Below are positions 1 to 8,401 of a stretch of 50,377 nucleotides of DNA, one piece after another (position 1 is the stretch's first letter; the number at the start of each line of letters is the position of its first letter). The stretch covers positions 1 through 50,377 of the forward strand of contig CAJUAH010000030.1 of assembly GCA_910584375.1 (NCBI GenBank), given 5' to 3'. Made by a program: the position numbers and the translations under genes. Origin of the DNA: an uncultured Acetatifactor sp. Lineage in GTDB: Bacteria > Bacillota > Clostridia > Lachnospirales > Lachnospiraceae. The notes under the pieces were generated by a model. That model was not told the origin of the DNA and did no database searches. It worked only from the letters and a program-made list of their open reading frames with translations.

Positions 1-32
1 GCTTAGGCATGAATATCCTTGTAAAAAAAGTG

Positions 33-1166
33 TCAACCAATATTGACAATATCATTATCCTCCATCTCCTGCTGTATAAATTCTTTCGCCTTGCGGTTGA
101 TGTAATGGAAACAGTGGATCATGTTCTTGCGGGGGTGCATCACCATGCGGGCAAATCCGGGATCCTCCAGGCACAGGGTCTGGATGTACTCTGCCACGCA
201 TTCCTTCATGTTCCTGCGGGTCAGTTTTTCCGTGTCTGTGCCTACCTGTTTCATGGCCGCTGACACAGCGGCATCGTCACTCATATTGGCAAGCTGATCC
301 AGTTTCTCCTGTTCCGCCGCCTTTTTGGCCTGCTGCTTTTCTTCCCATTCAGCCTTCCGCTCCGCCTCTGCGGTCTCATGCTTCATGCGCCTGGTTTCCT
401 CGTCGTCCTCCTTGTCAGCATCCGGCGCCGCCTCTGCTGCCTGCGGCTCTGTCCCAGCTGTTTCTGCCTCTGCTGTTATCTCTGTCTCCGCTGTTTCCAT
501 ATCAGCAGTCTCCGGGTCTGCCATTTCGGAATCTGCCTCCTGACCTGTGACTTCCGATTCTGCCGTCTCCAAATCCGTGGCTATCGGTTCTGCTGCCAGT
601 TGCTCTGCGGTCCCCAACTCCACCGTCTCCTGCTCTGTAAACCCCATTTCCGCTGTCTGCGGCCATACAGCCTCCTGTCCTGCAGCCGATGCAAGGGCTT
701 CCATTTCCTGAGGCAGCATCTGCCCAGGCGCCACAGGCAGGGCATCTGCTTCTCCCATATAAACCTCCGCCCCAGATCCTGTCGGCAGCTCCTGATACGG
801 CACTGTGGAAAAATTTCCCGCTCCATACATATTGCCATCCCCTGCTGTCTGCATTACAGTCGCCTGATGTGATCCGACAGGGAACTCTGCCACACAGCCC
901 ACATTATTATATCCACCTGTCTGTCCTGCCGGAAACCCTGCCGCCCCTTGCGTATTGTCATACCCGCCAGCCTGCATCACGGTTTCCTGATAATCTCCGG
1001 CAGGAAGCCCTTCCGCTCCCTGCATTTCTCCATACCATGCGGCCCCCGCCGATTCCTGACAGGGCATCCCTGTATGGCCGTTTCCCTGAAACTGGCTGCT
1101 TTCCTCAAAAGGGGATGTCCCCTCCAAAGCCTGAAATCCTCCGTTGTTTTCTGCATATATATCCAT
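33..1166 (-). CDS. PcfK/AcrIIA9-like ICE protein, C-terminus probably truncated
   Basis: 377 aa. Residues 1-260 are low complexity: Gly/Gln/Met-rich, then Glu/Thr/Ala-rich with many ETAE-like repeats. A Lys/Glu-rich, probably coiled segment follows at about 260-295. The last 70 residues (from NMKECVAEYIQT to MEDNDI) resemble the start of the PcfK-like domain, whose members include proteins named Cas9 inhibitor AcrIIA9 family. As I recall the family, the domain continues after this point with an acidic stretch and a Lys/Pro-rich tail. Here it reads VNIG and stops, so the 3' end seems replaced by foreign sequence close to the window start. The ATG follows AAAGGAG. It is the last gene of the leftward DNA-processing operon, after the primase. 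Any Cas9 inhibition is family inference only, and the truncated protein may be inactive. Confidence 0.6.
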   Translation of the reverse strand: MDIYAENNGGFQALEGTSPFEESSQFQGNGHTGMPCQESAGAAWYGEMQGAEGLPAGDYQETVMQAGGYDNTQGAAGFPAGQTGGYNNVGCVAEFPVGSHQATVMQTAGDGNMYGAGNFSTVPYQELPTGSGAEVYMGEADALPVAPGQMLPQEMEALASAAGQEAVWPQTAEMGFTEQETVELGTAEQLAAEPIATDLETAESEVTGQEADSEMADPETADMETAETEITAEAETAGTEPQAAEAAPDADKEDDEETRRMKHETAEAERKAEWEEKQQAKKAAEQEKLDQLANMSDDAAVSAAMKQVGTDTEKLTRRNMKECVAEYIQTLCLEDPGFARMVMHPRKNMIHCFHYINRKAKEFIQQEMEDNDIVNIG

Positions 1167-1183
1167 GTCTGTCTCCTTTCAGA

Positions 1184-1222
1184 AAAAGGGCACGGAACAG
1201 TATCTTCCTGCTCCATGCCCTT
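1184..1222 (-). terminator. Hairpin with U-run between primase and PcfK-like gene
   Basis: Read on the minus strand, AAGGGCA pairs with TGCCCTT around a second GGA/TCC pairing, and TTTTTC follows directly. This looks like a weak intrinsic terminator or attenuator that would lower expression of the last gene. It sits in the 89-nt gap just before the AAAGGAG ribosome site. Confidence 0.45.
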
Positions 1223-1255
1223 GTAAATGTATTGTGCCTCCATGCGGGATTCAGC

Positions 1256-2881
1256 CTACTGCCCAGCACCCTCCGGTTCCCGCCCCGGCATCGGTTTTGC
1301 CAGGAACGGGGAAAAGCGCACAGGCTCAAAGCCTCCTGTATCCACATAATAATAGCTGCGTTTCCCTTCATCATACAGTTCCAGCACGTCAGAGGGCGCT
1401 ACCTGCCGCCCCCTGTAGCCTTCCGGCATACTGTCGCTGAACGCATCCCTGATCCGCTGCAGCCTCTCCCTGTCCGTGCTGTCTGCCGGACAGTACAGTG
1501 CAGAATCCCACACCAGGCGGTACTGCCCTGCGGGCGGCTGCTCATATCCGGCCTTATGCAGTTGCTTTATCCCTTCAAATGCAAAGGGGATCGGTATCTG
1601 CTCCCTGCCAAAGTCCAGCTGGTAGATGCGGTATCTCTGCAGGAAATCCCTGGTTTCCTGTTCCTCCTTAAGGGTACTTGCATCCCCTGGGTCTTTCTTT
1701 TCCTCCTCTCTCTGCCTTTCTTTTCTCCTGAGCGCCAGCCTCCAGTCGTCTATGCCCTTGAAATTCGGGTCCCAGGCCAGGCGGCGGCACTCCATCCCAT
1801 GCTCTCCTGCCATGAAATATATCCTGGAGCTTCCCTTTGCGGTGTTGGCATTCCTGTATTTGTCCATGTCCTGGGCCTCAACGATCAGTTCCGTGCCCTC
1901 AGCGGCAAGCATCCTGAATATCCCGTCAAGCGCACTTACGTTGTTTGCCCCTGCCGTCGCCACAAAGGATCGGTTCATCAGGCTGTGGGCGATGTCCGCT
2001 TTCAGCAGCCCCTCCGTCACATAGACCGCCCTTGCGGGGAATTTCCCCACGAAATGCACCGGGCTCCCGGAAGTGGTGCCCATGTCCTTTGAGGATGACG
2101 AGAGCCAGATGTACTTTGCCCCCGCCTTGTCCGGCGGGTCGTCCTTATCCCTGATGGGGACATCCAGCAGGATCTGCGCCCCGCGGATCAGCCCGTCCCT
2201 GCCCACCGCAGGTATCAGGATGCCTGACGTCCTGCTGGTGAATTTTACGGTCCAGTAGCCTTTTTCGTGCCTGTAAAATCCCGGCACCCCCGCCACGGTG
2301 CAGCCTTGGCTGATCAGTTTTTCCGTCAGGGAGCGGCACAGGAAATAGGGCGGCGTACTCTTGAACCCGAACTGCCTGATCTGTTCCTCCGTAAGCCCCC
2401 GCTTTTCAGACCGCAGATGGCTCCGGTGGGCAGGCGACAGGGTAAGCATCTCAAACAGCCGTGAAAATGTCCGGTGGACTTCTTCCGCACTGGCCCGTGG
2501 CGACTGCAGAATGCCCCCCTGCCCCTGGCCGGGGGCTGCGGCTCCCGAAACAGGTGCCGCAGCGGATACTGCTGTCATTCCATGATCCCCGCCTCCCCAG
2601 GATGCCTCCCCTGTGGAGAGGGCATCCCATATTTCACGGTATGCCTGGGAATTTGTCATGTTGTTGAGCCTTGCATACAGCGCCAGCATCCCTCCGGATT
2701 CGCCACAGTAATTGCACCGCCATACATTCCTGCCAAAATTAACATTCATCTTGCCGCGCCTGTCACCGCAGAACGGACAGTCCACATAGGCACTGTCCGC
2801 CAGCCTGCGGCGCACGTTCAGCCGGAGCAGCTCCACCACGGCCATGATCCCAAACGGGAACCCTTGCGGCTGAGAGTCCAT
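1256..2881 (-). CDS. CHC2 zinc-finger DNA primase (DnaG-like)
   Basis: 541 aa. The N-terminus carries a primase-type zinc finger with Cys35, Cys38, Cys56 and Cys59 (CPFC...CNYC). Past the middle are Toprim-like motifs: VTEGLLKADIA at about residue 285 and LIVEAQDMD at about 330. It should lay RNA primers on the transferred strand or during element replication. The C-terminal third, with an acidic linker and Tyr-rich end, is not assigned. The ATG at 2881 follows GGAGGGAG at good spacing; a second in-frame ATG 12 codons in is less well placed. It lies between the Gln/Ala-rich gene and the PcfK-like gene, as expected for an ICE DNA-processing operon. Confidence 0.85.
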   Translation of the reverse strand: MDSQPQGFPFGIMAVVELLRLNVRRRLADSAYVDCPFCGDRRGKMNVNFGRNVWRCNYCGESGGMLALYARLNNMTNSQAYREIWDALSTGEASWGGGDHGMTAVSAAAPVSGAAAPGQGQGGILQSPRASAEEVHRTFSRLFEMLTLSPAHRSHLRSEKRGLTEEQIRQFGFKSTPPYFLCRSLTEKLISQGCTVAGVPGFYRHEKGYWTVKFTSRTSGILIPAVGRDGLIRGAQILLDVPIRDKDDPPDKAGAKYIWLSSSSKDMGTTSGSPVHFVGKFPARAVYVTEGLLKADIAHSLMNRSFVATAGANNVSALDGIFRMLAAEGTELIVEAQDMDKYRNANTAKGSSRIYFMAGEHGMECRRLAWDPNFKGIDDWRLALRRKERQREEEKKDPGDASTLKEEQETRDFLQRYRIYQLDFGREQIPIPFAFEGIKQLHKAGYEQPPAGQYRLVWDSALYCPADSTDRERLQRIRDAFSDSMPEGYRGRQVAPSDVLELYDEGKRSYYYVDTGGFEPVRFSPFLAKPMPGREPEGAGQ

Positions 2882-2923
2882 TGCCCGCTCCCTCCTTCCT
2901 GTCTGCCATCCTCAGACCCTGTA

Positions 2924-4546
2924 TCAGCCTGCTTTCTTTTCCATGTTGTCCAGCATCAGCCTTGCGGCGGCCCGCAGGATGTTATCCCTGCCCTGGTAAG
3001 CTTCACTCAGGTAGAACTTTAAGCTGAAAGGCCTGCGCTGTGCCACTTCGGCAATGGTCTGTCCCCGGCAGGTTCCCGCGCTCACTACCACCTTCTTTGC
3101 ATCCTCCAGGGTCATAAACTGCAGGATCTCTTCAACAGGCGTTTCCTCCGTATACGGCCTGCCCTCATCTGCTGCCCCGCCTGCGTTGGCGGCAGGCGCC
3201 GGAGCGGCGGGCATTTCAGATACGGATGCTGCCGGTGCAACCGGTAATTCCTGCGGCATGGATTCCGCCTTTTCCCCCGCTTTCATGCCTGCCGGCGCCA
3301 CGGGCAGGGTGTCTTCCTTCTTTCCTGACAACAGGGACATAGCTGCCGCTATATCGGATGTGACAGGCAATTCCTGTGCTTCTGCCGCCACAGGAAGCTG
3401 TCCTGCGGGCAAAGTTTCTGCGCTTACGGGCTGCTGTGCTGCCGCCTGCTGTGTTGATACCGGGACTGCCGCTTTCTGTGGTGCTGCGGGTGCTGCCGGA
3501 TTTACTGCCGCCGTCTGCATTCCTGCCTGTGCGGGGATAGCCGCCCCTTTCTGTCCTGCCTGAACCGTCTGAGCCTGTACCTGTGCTGTCCGGGCAGGCT
3601 TGTTGGGTACTGCTGCCTGAGGCGCTGTAGATTGCCGGACTGCCTGAGGCTGCACTGCCGCCTGCTGTGCAACGGATCTTTGCTGCGATACTGCTGTTTG
3701 CTGCTGAACCGCAGACTGTTGTGCCGCTGTACGCTGCTGGGGTGCCGCCTGTTGGGGTACTGCCCGCTGCTGGGGTGCTGCCTGTGCTGCCACGGTTCTC
3801 TGCGGAACTCCTGCCTGTTGAGACGCTATACCCTGCCGGGGTGCTGCCTGCGTTGCAACGGTTTTCTGAGGAATACCCGCCTGTTGTACTGCTATACGCT
3901 GCCCGGGCACTGCCTGTGCTGCTGCGGTTTTCTGCTGGGCTACCGCCGGCTGAGGCGCTGTAGCCTGCTGGGGCGCCGCCTGAACTGCAACGGCTCTCTG
4001 CGGAACTCCTGCCTGCTGTACCACCTGCTGCCGACCTGCTGCCTGTTGTCCCTGCTGCATAACCGGCTGAGGGACTTTGGGCATCTGCACATTTGCAACA
4101 GCCCCCACCGCCTGCGGCACTGTATTTTCCGTACTTCCCACAGGGGCAGGCACGAACTGCAGGCCAAAGCCGGCATCCGTCAATGCCTGGTCCATCGCCC
4201 TAATCTGCGCGCTCTCGATATACTTATCGCCGCCTTCCTCCCTGGTACAGGCTGCGGTAAAGCTGGATACGGGATTGGCGTCTGTCAGCTCCAGGTACAC
4301 CTGCGCCTCTATGATGGCAAGCTGTTCCGTGATGCTCAGCCTGTTCAGGCGGATCCTCCCCGTCCTGTGCGCCAGGCGGAACCACAGCTTCTTATACCGG
4401 AAATCAAGGCTCTCTTCATCCTTCTCCGCCCCTGCAGTTCTCTTCCGGCCCATCAGCTTTAAGGGGTCAAACCCCGGCACCCTGTTCAGCGCCGCCACCG
4501 TGGGGTCGCTCTCATACATGGTTACTGCAAAATCACTGTTGCTCAT
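2924..4546 (-). CDS. Gln/Ala-rich repetitive ICE protein, function unknown
   Basis: 540 aa from the ATG at 4546, which has AGGAG nine nt upstream; an in-frame TTG two codons earlier is a poorer start. Residues 1-140 look like a folded domain (GFDPLKLMGRK..., LAHRTGRIRLNRLSITEQLAIIEAQVYLEL). Residues about 170-370 are a degenerate repeat built from units like QQAAPQQRTAA and VPQRTVAAQ, very probably disordered. A Pro/Ala-rich linker leads to a C-terminal domain of about 80 aa (TPVEEILQFMTLEDAKKVVV... to AARLMLDNMEKKAG). I do not recognise a named family. Its position between the RecD2 and primase genes suggests a scaffold or accessory factor in DNA processing. The repeat tract is prone to length change. 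Confidence 0.8.
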   Translation of the reverse strand: MSNSDFAVTMYESDPTVAALNRVPGFDPLKLMGRKRTAGAEKDEESLDFRYKKLWFRLAHRTGRIRLNRLSITEQLAIIEAQVYLELTDANPVSSFTAACTREEGGDKYIESAQIRAMDQALTDAGFGLQFVPAPVGSTENTVPQAVGAVANVQMPKVPQPVMQQGQQAAGRQQVVQQAGVPQRAVAVQAAPQQATAPQPAVAQQKTAAAQAVPGQRIAVQQAGIPQKTVATQAAPRQGIASQQAGVPQRTVAAQAAPQQRAVPQQAAPQQRTAAQQSAVQQQTAVSQQRSVAQQAAVQPQAVRQSTAPQAAVPNKPARTAQVQAQTVQAGQKGAAIPAQAGMQTAAVNPAAPAAPQKAAVPVSTQQAAAQQPVSAETLPAGQLPVAAEAQELPVTSDIAAAMSLLSGKKEDTLPVAPAGMKAGEKAESMPQELPVAPAASVSEMPAAPAPAANAGGAADEGRPYTEETPVEEILQFMTLEDAKKVVVSAGTCRGQTIAEVAQRRPFSLKFYLSEAYQGRDNILRAAARLMLDNMEKKAG

Positions 4547-4619
4547 AGTCAAAATCTCCTTCCTTAAAATAAATAAGAGACGGAATGCCTTTTTTCTTCA
4601 CATTTCATCTCAGTTTCCA

Positions 4620-6893
4620 CTAACCCACATTTTTTAACTTTTCTTCCACGAACTGGGGCACTGCATTTCCCGCACTCCTTGCAAACGCCTTATAATACAG
4701 GCAGGTACGTTCCCCCAGTAGCGTGTTCCGCTTGATGTTCCCATTGCGGCTGGCCGCCATGTACAGCAGCCCTTTCTGCCCCACCAGGATCACTTTCTTC
4801 TTTGCCCGGGTGATTCCCGTATACAGCAGGTTCCGGTACAGCATGAATTTCTGGGCCGCCACCAGCGGGATCAGCACCACATCGTACTCACTCCCCATTG
4901 CCTTATGGATGGTGGTGGCATATGCCAGTGTCACATTTGCCATATCCTCCGGGGCATACTCCATCTGCCGTCCCCCGCCAAAGTCCATGCCGATGCGCAT
5001 CCCCTCCGGCGTATCCTTCAGGTAACGGATAAACCCTAAATCCCCGTTGGATACCTTCTTTGTGTTCTTTGTCTGCATGATGCGGTCCCCTGTGCGGAAC
5101 ACCCTGCTGCCCAGGCGGATCTCCTCCTCTTCCGAGCGGAAAGGGTTGAGCCGCTCCCGAAGGTTCCCGTTCAGGCTTTCCACGGAGGTCTCCCCGTCCT
5201 CCCTGTAAGGGGAGAGGATCTGAACCCGCTCAATGCCGTTTTCTTCTATCTCCCTGCAGTAAAGGTCCATCAGAACCTCCGCCGCCTGTTCCTGTGTGCG
5301 GCTGTCCACCACCTTGAAATCGTCACCGTAGTACAGCTCTGTGCTGCCTGCGTTGATAAGCCTTGCATTGTAGGCAATCCGGCTGTCCGCCGCCTGCCGG
5401 AAGATCTCATCCAGCACCGTGACGGGTATCAGGCCGCACTGGATCAGTTCCCTGAACACGTTCCCAGCGCCCACGCTGGGCAGCTGGTCGGGATCCCCTA
5501 CCATGACGATCTTGGCCCCTGCCCTGACACGGGTAAAGAACTGCCTGGCAAGCCACATGTCAACCATGCTGAACTCATCGGCAATGACAAGGTCCGCATC
5601 CAGGAACCTTTCTTTCATCAGGCTCCCGCTCTCCTCCTCGCCGCCCAGGAGCCCAAGCCCGCTGTGCATGGTACAGGCCCCGTCAAAGCCGGTGCTCTCC
5701 GCCATGCGGCGGCTGGCCCGCCCGGTGGGCGCCATGAGCGCGATCTTCCCGTCCGGGTGCAGGAGCCTATAGACCTCCAGGATGCCCTTAAGCACCGTGG
5801 TCTTTCCTGTGCCGGGAGGGCCGGTGATGATGGAAAGGCTGTGCAGGAATGCCGTGCGAACCGCGCTTTCCTGTTTTTCCGACAGGCTGAGCCCAAGCTT
5901 TTCCCTGGCCTCCGCCAGCTGCAGGGTAATGTCCTCCTGTGCCGGCGCTGCCAAAAGCCGCAGGGCGATCTGCCTGGCCGTCTCGTCCTCCATGGTAAAC
6001 TGGCTTACGGAATAGATGCTATCCTTCATGGATACCACTGCCCCGTCCAAAATGACGCCTTCCAGCACATTCTCCACTTCCGCTTTCTGTACCCGTAATT
6101 CCGGGGCCGGTATCCTTTTGTTCAACAGTTTCAGCGCCTCACATACCAGGGTGTCCCTGGGCAGGAACAGGTGCCCTCTTTCCGCCCGCGCCTTGTCAAG
6201 CGCATAGTACAGCGCCCCCCTGATCCGCATGGGGGTGTTCAGGCGCCTGTCCGTGTGCTGCACGATGGCATCCACCCTTAAGAAACCAAACCCTGAGATC
6301 CGGCAGAGCTCATAAGGATTCTCTCTCAGAATCTTCACGCTGGCAGGGCCCAGCTGCTGGTAGATCCTCTGCGCCGCTGCCGGTGTCAGCTTAAACGGCG
6401 CCAGCAGCGTCATGATGTCCCGCAGGGCGCGGCTTTCTGCATAAGAAGTCTTAATGTCCTCCAGCCTGTTTTCCGTGATGCCCCTGACCTCCAGCAGCCG
6501 CTCCGGCTGTTTCTCAAGGATGTCCAGGGCATTCACCCCGAAACGGGCCACGATCTCCGCCGCCGTCTTTTCCCCGATGCCCTTTATGAGCCCTGAGCCA
6601 AGGTAGCCTTTTACGCCTTCCTCCGTCCTGGGAACGACCGTCTGCCACTGTACGACCTGCAGCTGCAGCCCATACTTTCCGTCCGTCCATTCACCGTCAA
6701 ACTCCAGCTCCACCGCATCGGTGCAGGGCAGGTCGTAACCCACCGCAGTAAACCGGATCAGGTGGTCGCTGTACCTCCTTTTATCACGGGCACCTTCCGG
6801 GATGCCCCGGTCTGCCGTCCTGACACGGATCACACAGTACTTGGTTGCCGGATTGCTGTAAACCGTGCTGTCATAAGTTCCTATGATACTCAC
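4620..6893 (-). CDS. recD2: RecD2-type SF1 DNA helicase
   Basis: 757 aa. An N-terminal OB-like region and helix-hairpin-helix-like segments (about 90-230) precede a superfamily 1B helicase core. Visible motifs: Walker A GPPGTGKTT near residue 360, Walker B VIADEFSMVD near 434, a GDPDQLPSVG motif, and the C-terminal TTIHKAMGSEYD and LLYTGITRAKK motifs. It should be a 5'-to-3' DNA helicase used when the element is replicated or processed. The start is GTG behind GAGGTGA. The leader carries a 17-bp sequence also found before the gene at 15495. It sits with the YqaJ nuclease and CHC2 primase, which fits a recombination and replication module. Confidence 0.9.
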   Translation of the reverse strand: MSIIGTYDSTVYSNPATKYCVIRVRTADRGIPEGARDKRRYSDHLIRFTAVGYDLPCTDAVELEFDGEWTDGKYGLQLQVVQWQTVVPRTEEGVKGYLGSGLIKGIGEKTAAEIVARFGVNALDILEKQPERLLEVRGITENRLEDIKTSYAESRALRDIMTLLAPFKLTPAAAQRIYQQLGPASVKILRENPYELCRISGFGFLRVDAIVQHTDRRLNTPMRIRGALYYALDKARAERGHLFLPRDTLVCEALKLLNKRIPAPELRVQKAEVENVLEGVILDGAVVSMKDSIYSVSQFTMEDETARQIALRLLAAPAQEDITLQLAEAREKLGLSLSEKQESAVRTAFLHSLSIITGPPGTGKTTVLKGILEVYRLLHPDGKIALMAPTGRASRRMAESTGFDGACTMHSGLGLLGGEEESGSLMKERFLDADLVIADEFSMVDMWLARQFFTRVRAGAKIVMVGDPDQLPSVGAGNVFRELIQCGLIPVTVLDEIFRQAADSRIAYNARLINAGSTELYYGDDFKVVDSRTQEQAAEVLMDLYCREIEENGIERVQILSPYREDGETSVESLNGNLRERLNPFRSEEEEIRLGSRVFRTGDRIMQTKNTKKVSNGDLGFIRYLKDTPEGMRIGMDFGGGRQMEYAPEDMANVTLAYATTIHKAMGSEYDVVLIPLVAAQKFMLYRNLLYTGITRAKKKVILVGQKGLLYMAASRNGNIKRNTLLGERTCLYYKAFARSAGNAVPQFVEEKLKNVG

Positions 6894-6898
6894 ATTTC

Positions 6899-6915
6899 AC
6901 CTCATTTCTGCGCTG
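6899..6915 (-). promoter_or_regulatory. Shared leader element with ribosome site, copy 1
   Basis: On the minus strand this reads CAGCGCAGAAATGAGGT and holds the Shine-Dalgarno of the RecD2 gene. The identical 17 bp recurs at 16163-16179 before another gene that also uses a non-ATG start. The rest of the gap to 7031 shows no gene. Confidence 0.55.
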
Positions 6916-7031
6916 TCTGCTGCGCATTTTCAGTCCGCGGAAACACCAGCAGGGCACAAGTTTGCGGAACCTCCGCATACCCGTCTGCCTTTCTCTCCGC
7001 ATGAATCCTATTTTCAGTTCCCAGCCTGCTG

Positions 7032-8096
7032 TCAGGCAGCCTCTTCTGCGCTGACTTTTACCAGGAATCTCCTGTACTCCGACACGGTGACGAACCGCTC
7101 GTAAATCTCCGGGTACTGGAGCTTCAGCCTTGAAAGGTTGTTCTTGTCCACCCCTGCCTTCCGCACCGGATTATAGGTCACGGTGTACCGGAAACCGTCC
7201 CTGCGGCATTCGGCGGTGCAGCCTGTGCCCATCTCCGCGATCAGGATGGCCTTTGCCCGCTGCAGCTCCTTTTCCAGTTCCCCGGAGCGTTTCTCCGCTT
7301 TTTTCTTTTCCTCCTGGAGCCGCAGGTAATACATCAGCGTCTCCGCCATGTCTGCGCCAAGCTCCAGTACAGGTGCGCCTGTATCCGCCGGGCCGCAGTA
7401 CCGCTGTACGCTCCCCAGGATCTGTGCGCCGTCCTCCGTATAGGGCGGGGGATCTTTTGCCAGTACATGGCTCTCCCAGAAGTACTGTTCCAGGTAGATC
7501 ATTTCCTGTTCGTATGCCATATCCCTCCTGATCTCCCGGATGATGCACTCGTCCTCCGTGTTGCCGTACAGGCAGCAGAAAAATACCCTGTCCGCATCCA
7601 TCACCGCCATATAGTGGCGGCCCTGCGCCTCATAGTACGGCGGCACAATCTCCCTGCCGTCCTGCCACCACGCATCCGTGGCGTTGTAATTGGTGGTCTT
7701 GATCTCCAGGATGGCCGTCTCACCGTCCGGCAGCCGGGCAAAGTAGTCCACATCCGCCAGCATGAAAGGATACAGGGGATGCCGGAACATCTTTTTGACC
7801 TGGAAGATCTCCAAGCCGCTCTTTTTGTGGAAGATCCTTGCCACCAGACCCTCTAACAGGTTCCCTACCTCCAGGGCCACCCAGTTCTCCGGCTCCTCTT
7901 CCACAGGTGCAATATTCAGTTTGTCATAATAAATGTCGCGGGCCGTCCGGAAAGGGGATATACCCATGATACCCGCCACGTCGCTGCCGCCGATTCCCTG
8001 GCGGCGGCAGGCAAGCCATTCCTCCCGGGACAGATTTTCCGTGTCCACCAGCACTAAGGGAACATGCCTTGTCCTCTGTCCTACGTTTTCCGGCAC
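7032..8096 (-). CDS. YqaJ-family (lambda exonuclease-like) nuclease
   Basis: 354 aa. Motifs of the YqaJ/phage recombinase nuclease fold are clear: GIGGSDVAGIMGISPF at 34-49, EVGNLLEGLVARIF with Glu82, ADVD with Asp115, and LEIKTTN with Glu131 and Lys133, forming the D-ExK metal site. PPYYEAQGRHYMAVM follows. The family digests one strand of duplex ends for strand-annealing recombination. A helical Lys/Glu-rich segment (about 245-280) precedes the C-terminus. The start is GTG behind AAGGGGGG. No RecT/Bet-type annealing protein is visible nearby. It lies upstream of RecD2 in the same leftward operon. Confidence 0.88.
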   Translation of the reverse strand: MPENVGQRTRHVPLVLVDTENLSREEWLACRRQGIGGSDVAGIMGISPFRTARDIYYDKLNIAPVEEEPENWVALEVGNLLEGLVARIFHKKSGLEIFQVKKMFRHPLYPFMLADVDYFARLPDGETAILEIKTTNYNATDAWWQDGREIVPPYYEAQGRHYMAVMDADRVFFCCLYGNTEDECIIREIRRDMAYEQEMIYLEQYFWESHVLAKDPPPYTEDGAQILGSVQRYCGPADTGAPVLELGADMAETLMYYLRLQEEKKKAEKRSGELEKELQRAKAILIAEMGTGCTAECRRDGFRYTVTYNPVRKAGVDKNNLSRLKLQYPEIYERFVTVSEYRRFLVKVSAEEAA

Positions 8097-8099
8097 CTG

Positions 8100-8255
8100 T
8101 CATGCCCCCCTTCTCGCCCTGCGCGGGAAATTGGCGGTCCTGCAGATGACCCGGGGACTGCGGTACTGCCCGCTTATCTCCCTGTTGTACACCTTGTAAT
8201 CCGGGTGTTTGGGATGCCGGTTCAGCCGGCTCCCCCTGTTTCTTTCCTGTTTCAT
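8100..8255 (-). CDS. Small basic protein of unknown function
   Basis: 51 aa, very rich in Arg and Lys, ending FPRRARRGA. The ATG at 8255 is preceded by GGAAGG about 9 nt upstream, and the TGA ends 3 nt before the GTG of the YqaJ gene, so the two are probably coupled. The reading frame can be extended upstream by 13 codons but without a good ribosome site. Charge suggests nucleic-acid binding; no family was recognised. It may be the first gene of the recombination operon. Confidence 0.45.
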   Translation of the reverse strand: MKQERNRGSRLNRHPKHPDYKVYNREISGQYRSPRVICRTANFPRRARRGA

Positions 8256-8329
8256 TCTTTCTGCCTTCCTTTCCTGTAAATAGTTTATCCTCAAAGCCGT
8301 ATCCGGCGTTTGGGCAGGCTTGCTGCACG

Positions 8330-8401
8330 AAAAAAAAGCGGGAATGACCTTGAAACCATTACCTGGCGTTCATAATTGCTTATGAACCAAAGTCATTCCC
8401 G
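8330..8401 (-). terminator. Large nested terminator-like hairpin
   Basis: CGGGAATGAC (8339-8348) pairs perfectly with GTCATTCCCG (8392-8401). Inside the 43-nt loop, GTTCATAA (8368-8375) pairs with TTATGAAC (8380-8387) around TTGC. On the minus strand a run of eight U follows the closing stem. It would stop leftward RNA starting in the AT-rich region before it enters the recombination operon. The nested hairpin makes it more elaborate than a plain terminator, so attenuation or a small RNA 3' end is possible. Confidence 0.65.

Noticed and set aside
3632..4462. Leu/Arg/Cys-rich plus-strand frame opposite the Gln/Ala repeat gene
   Set aside because: Composition arises from reading the repeat backwards; no start signals.
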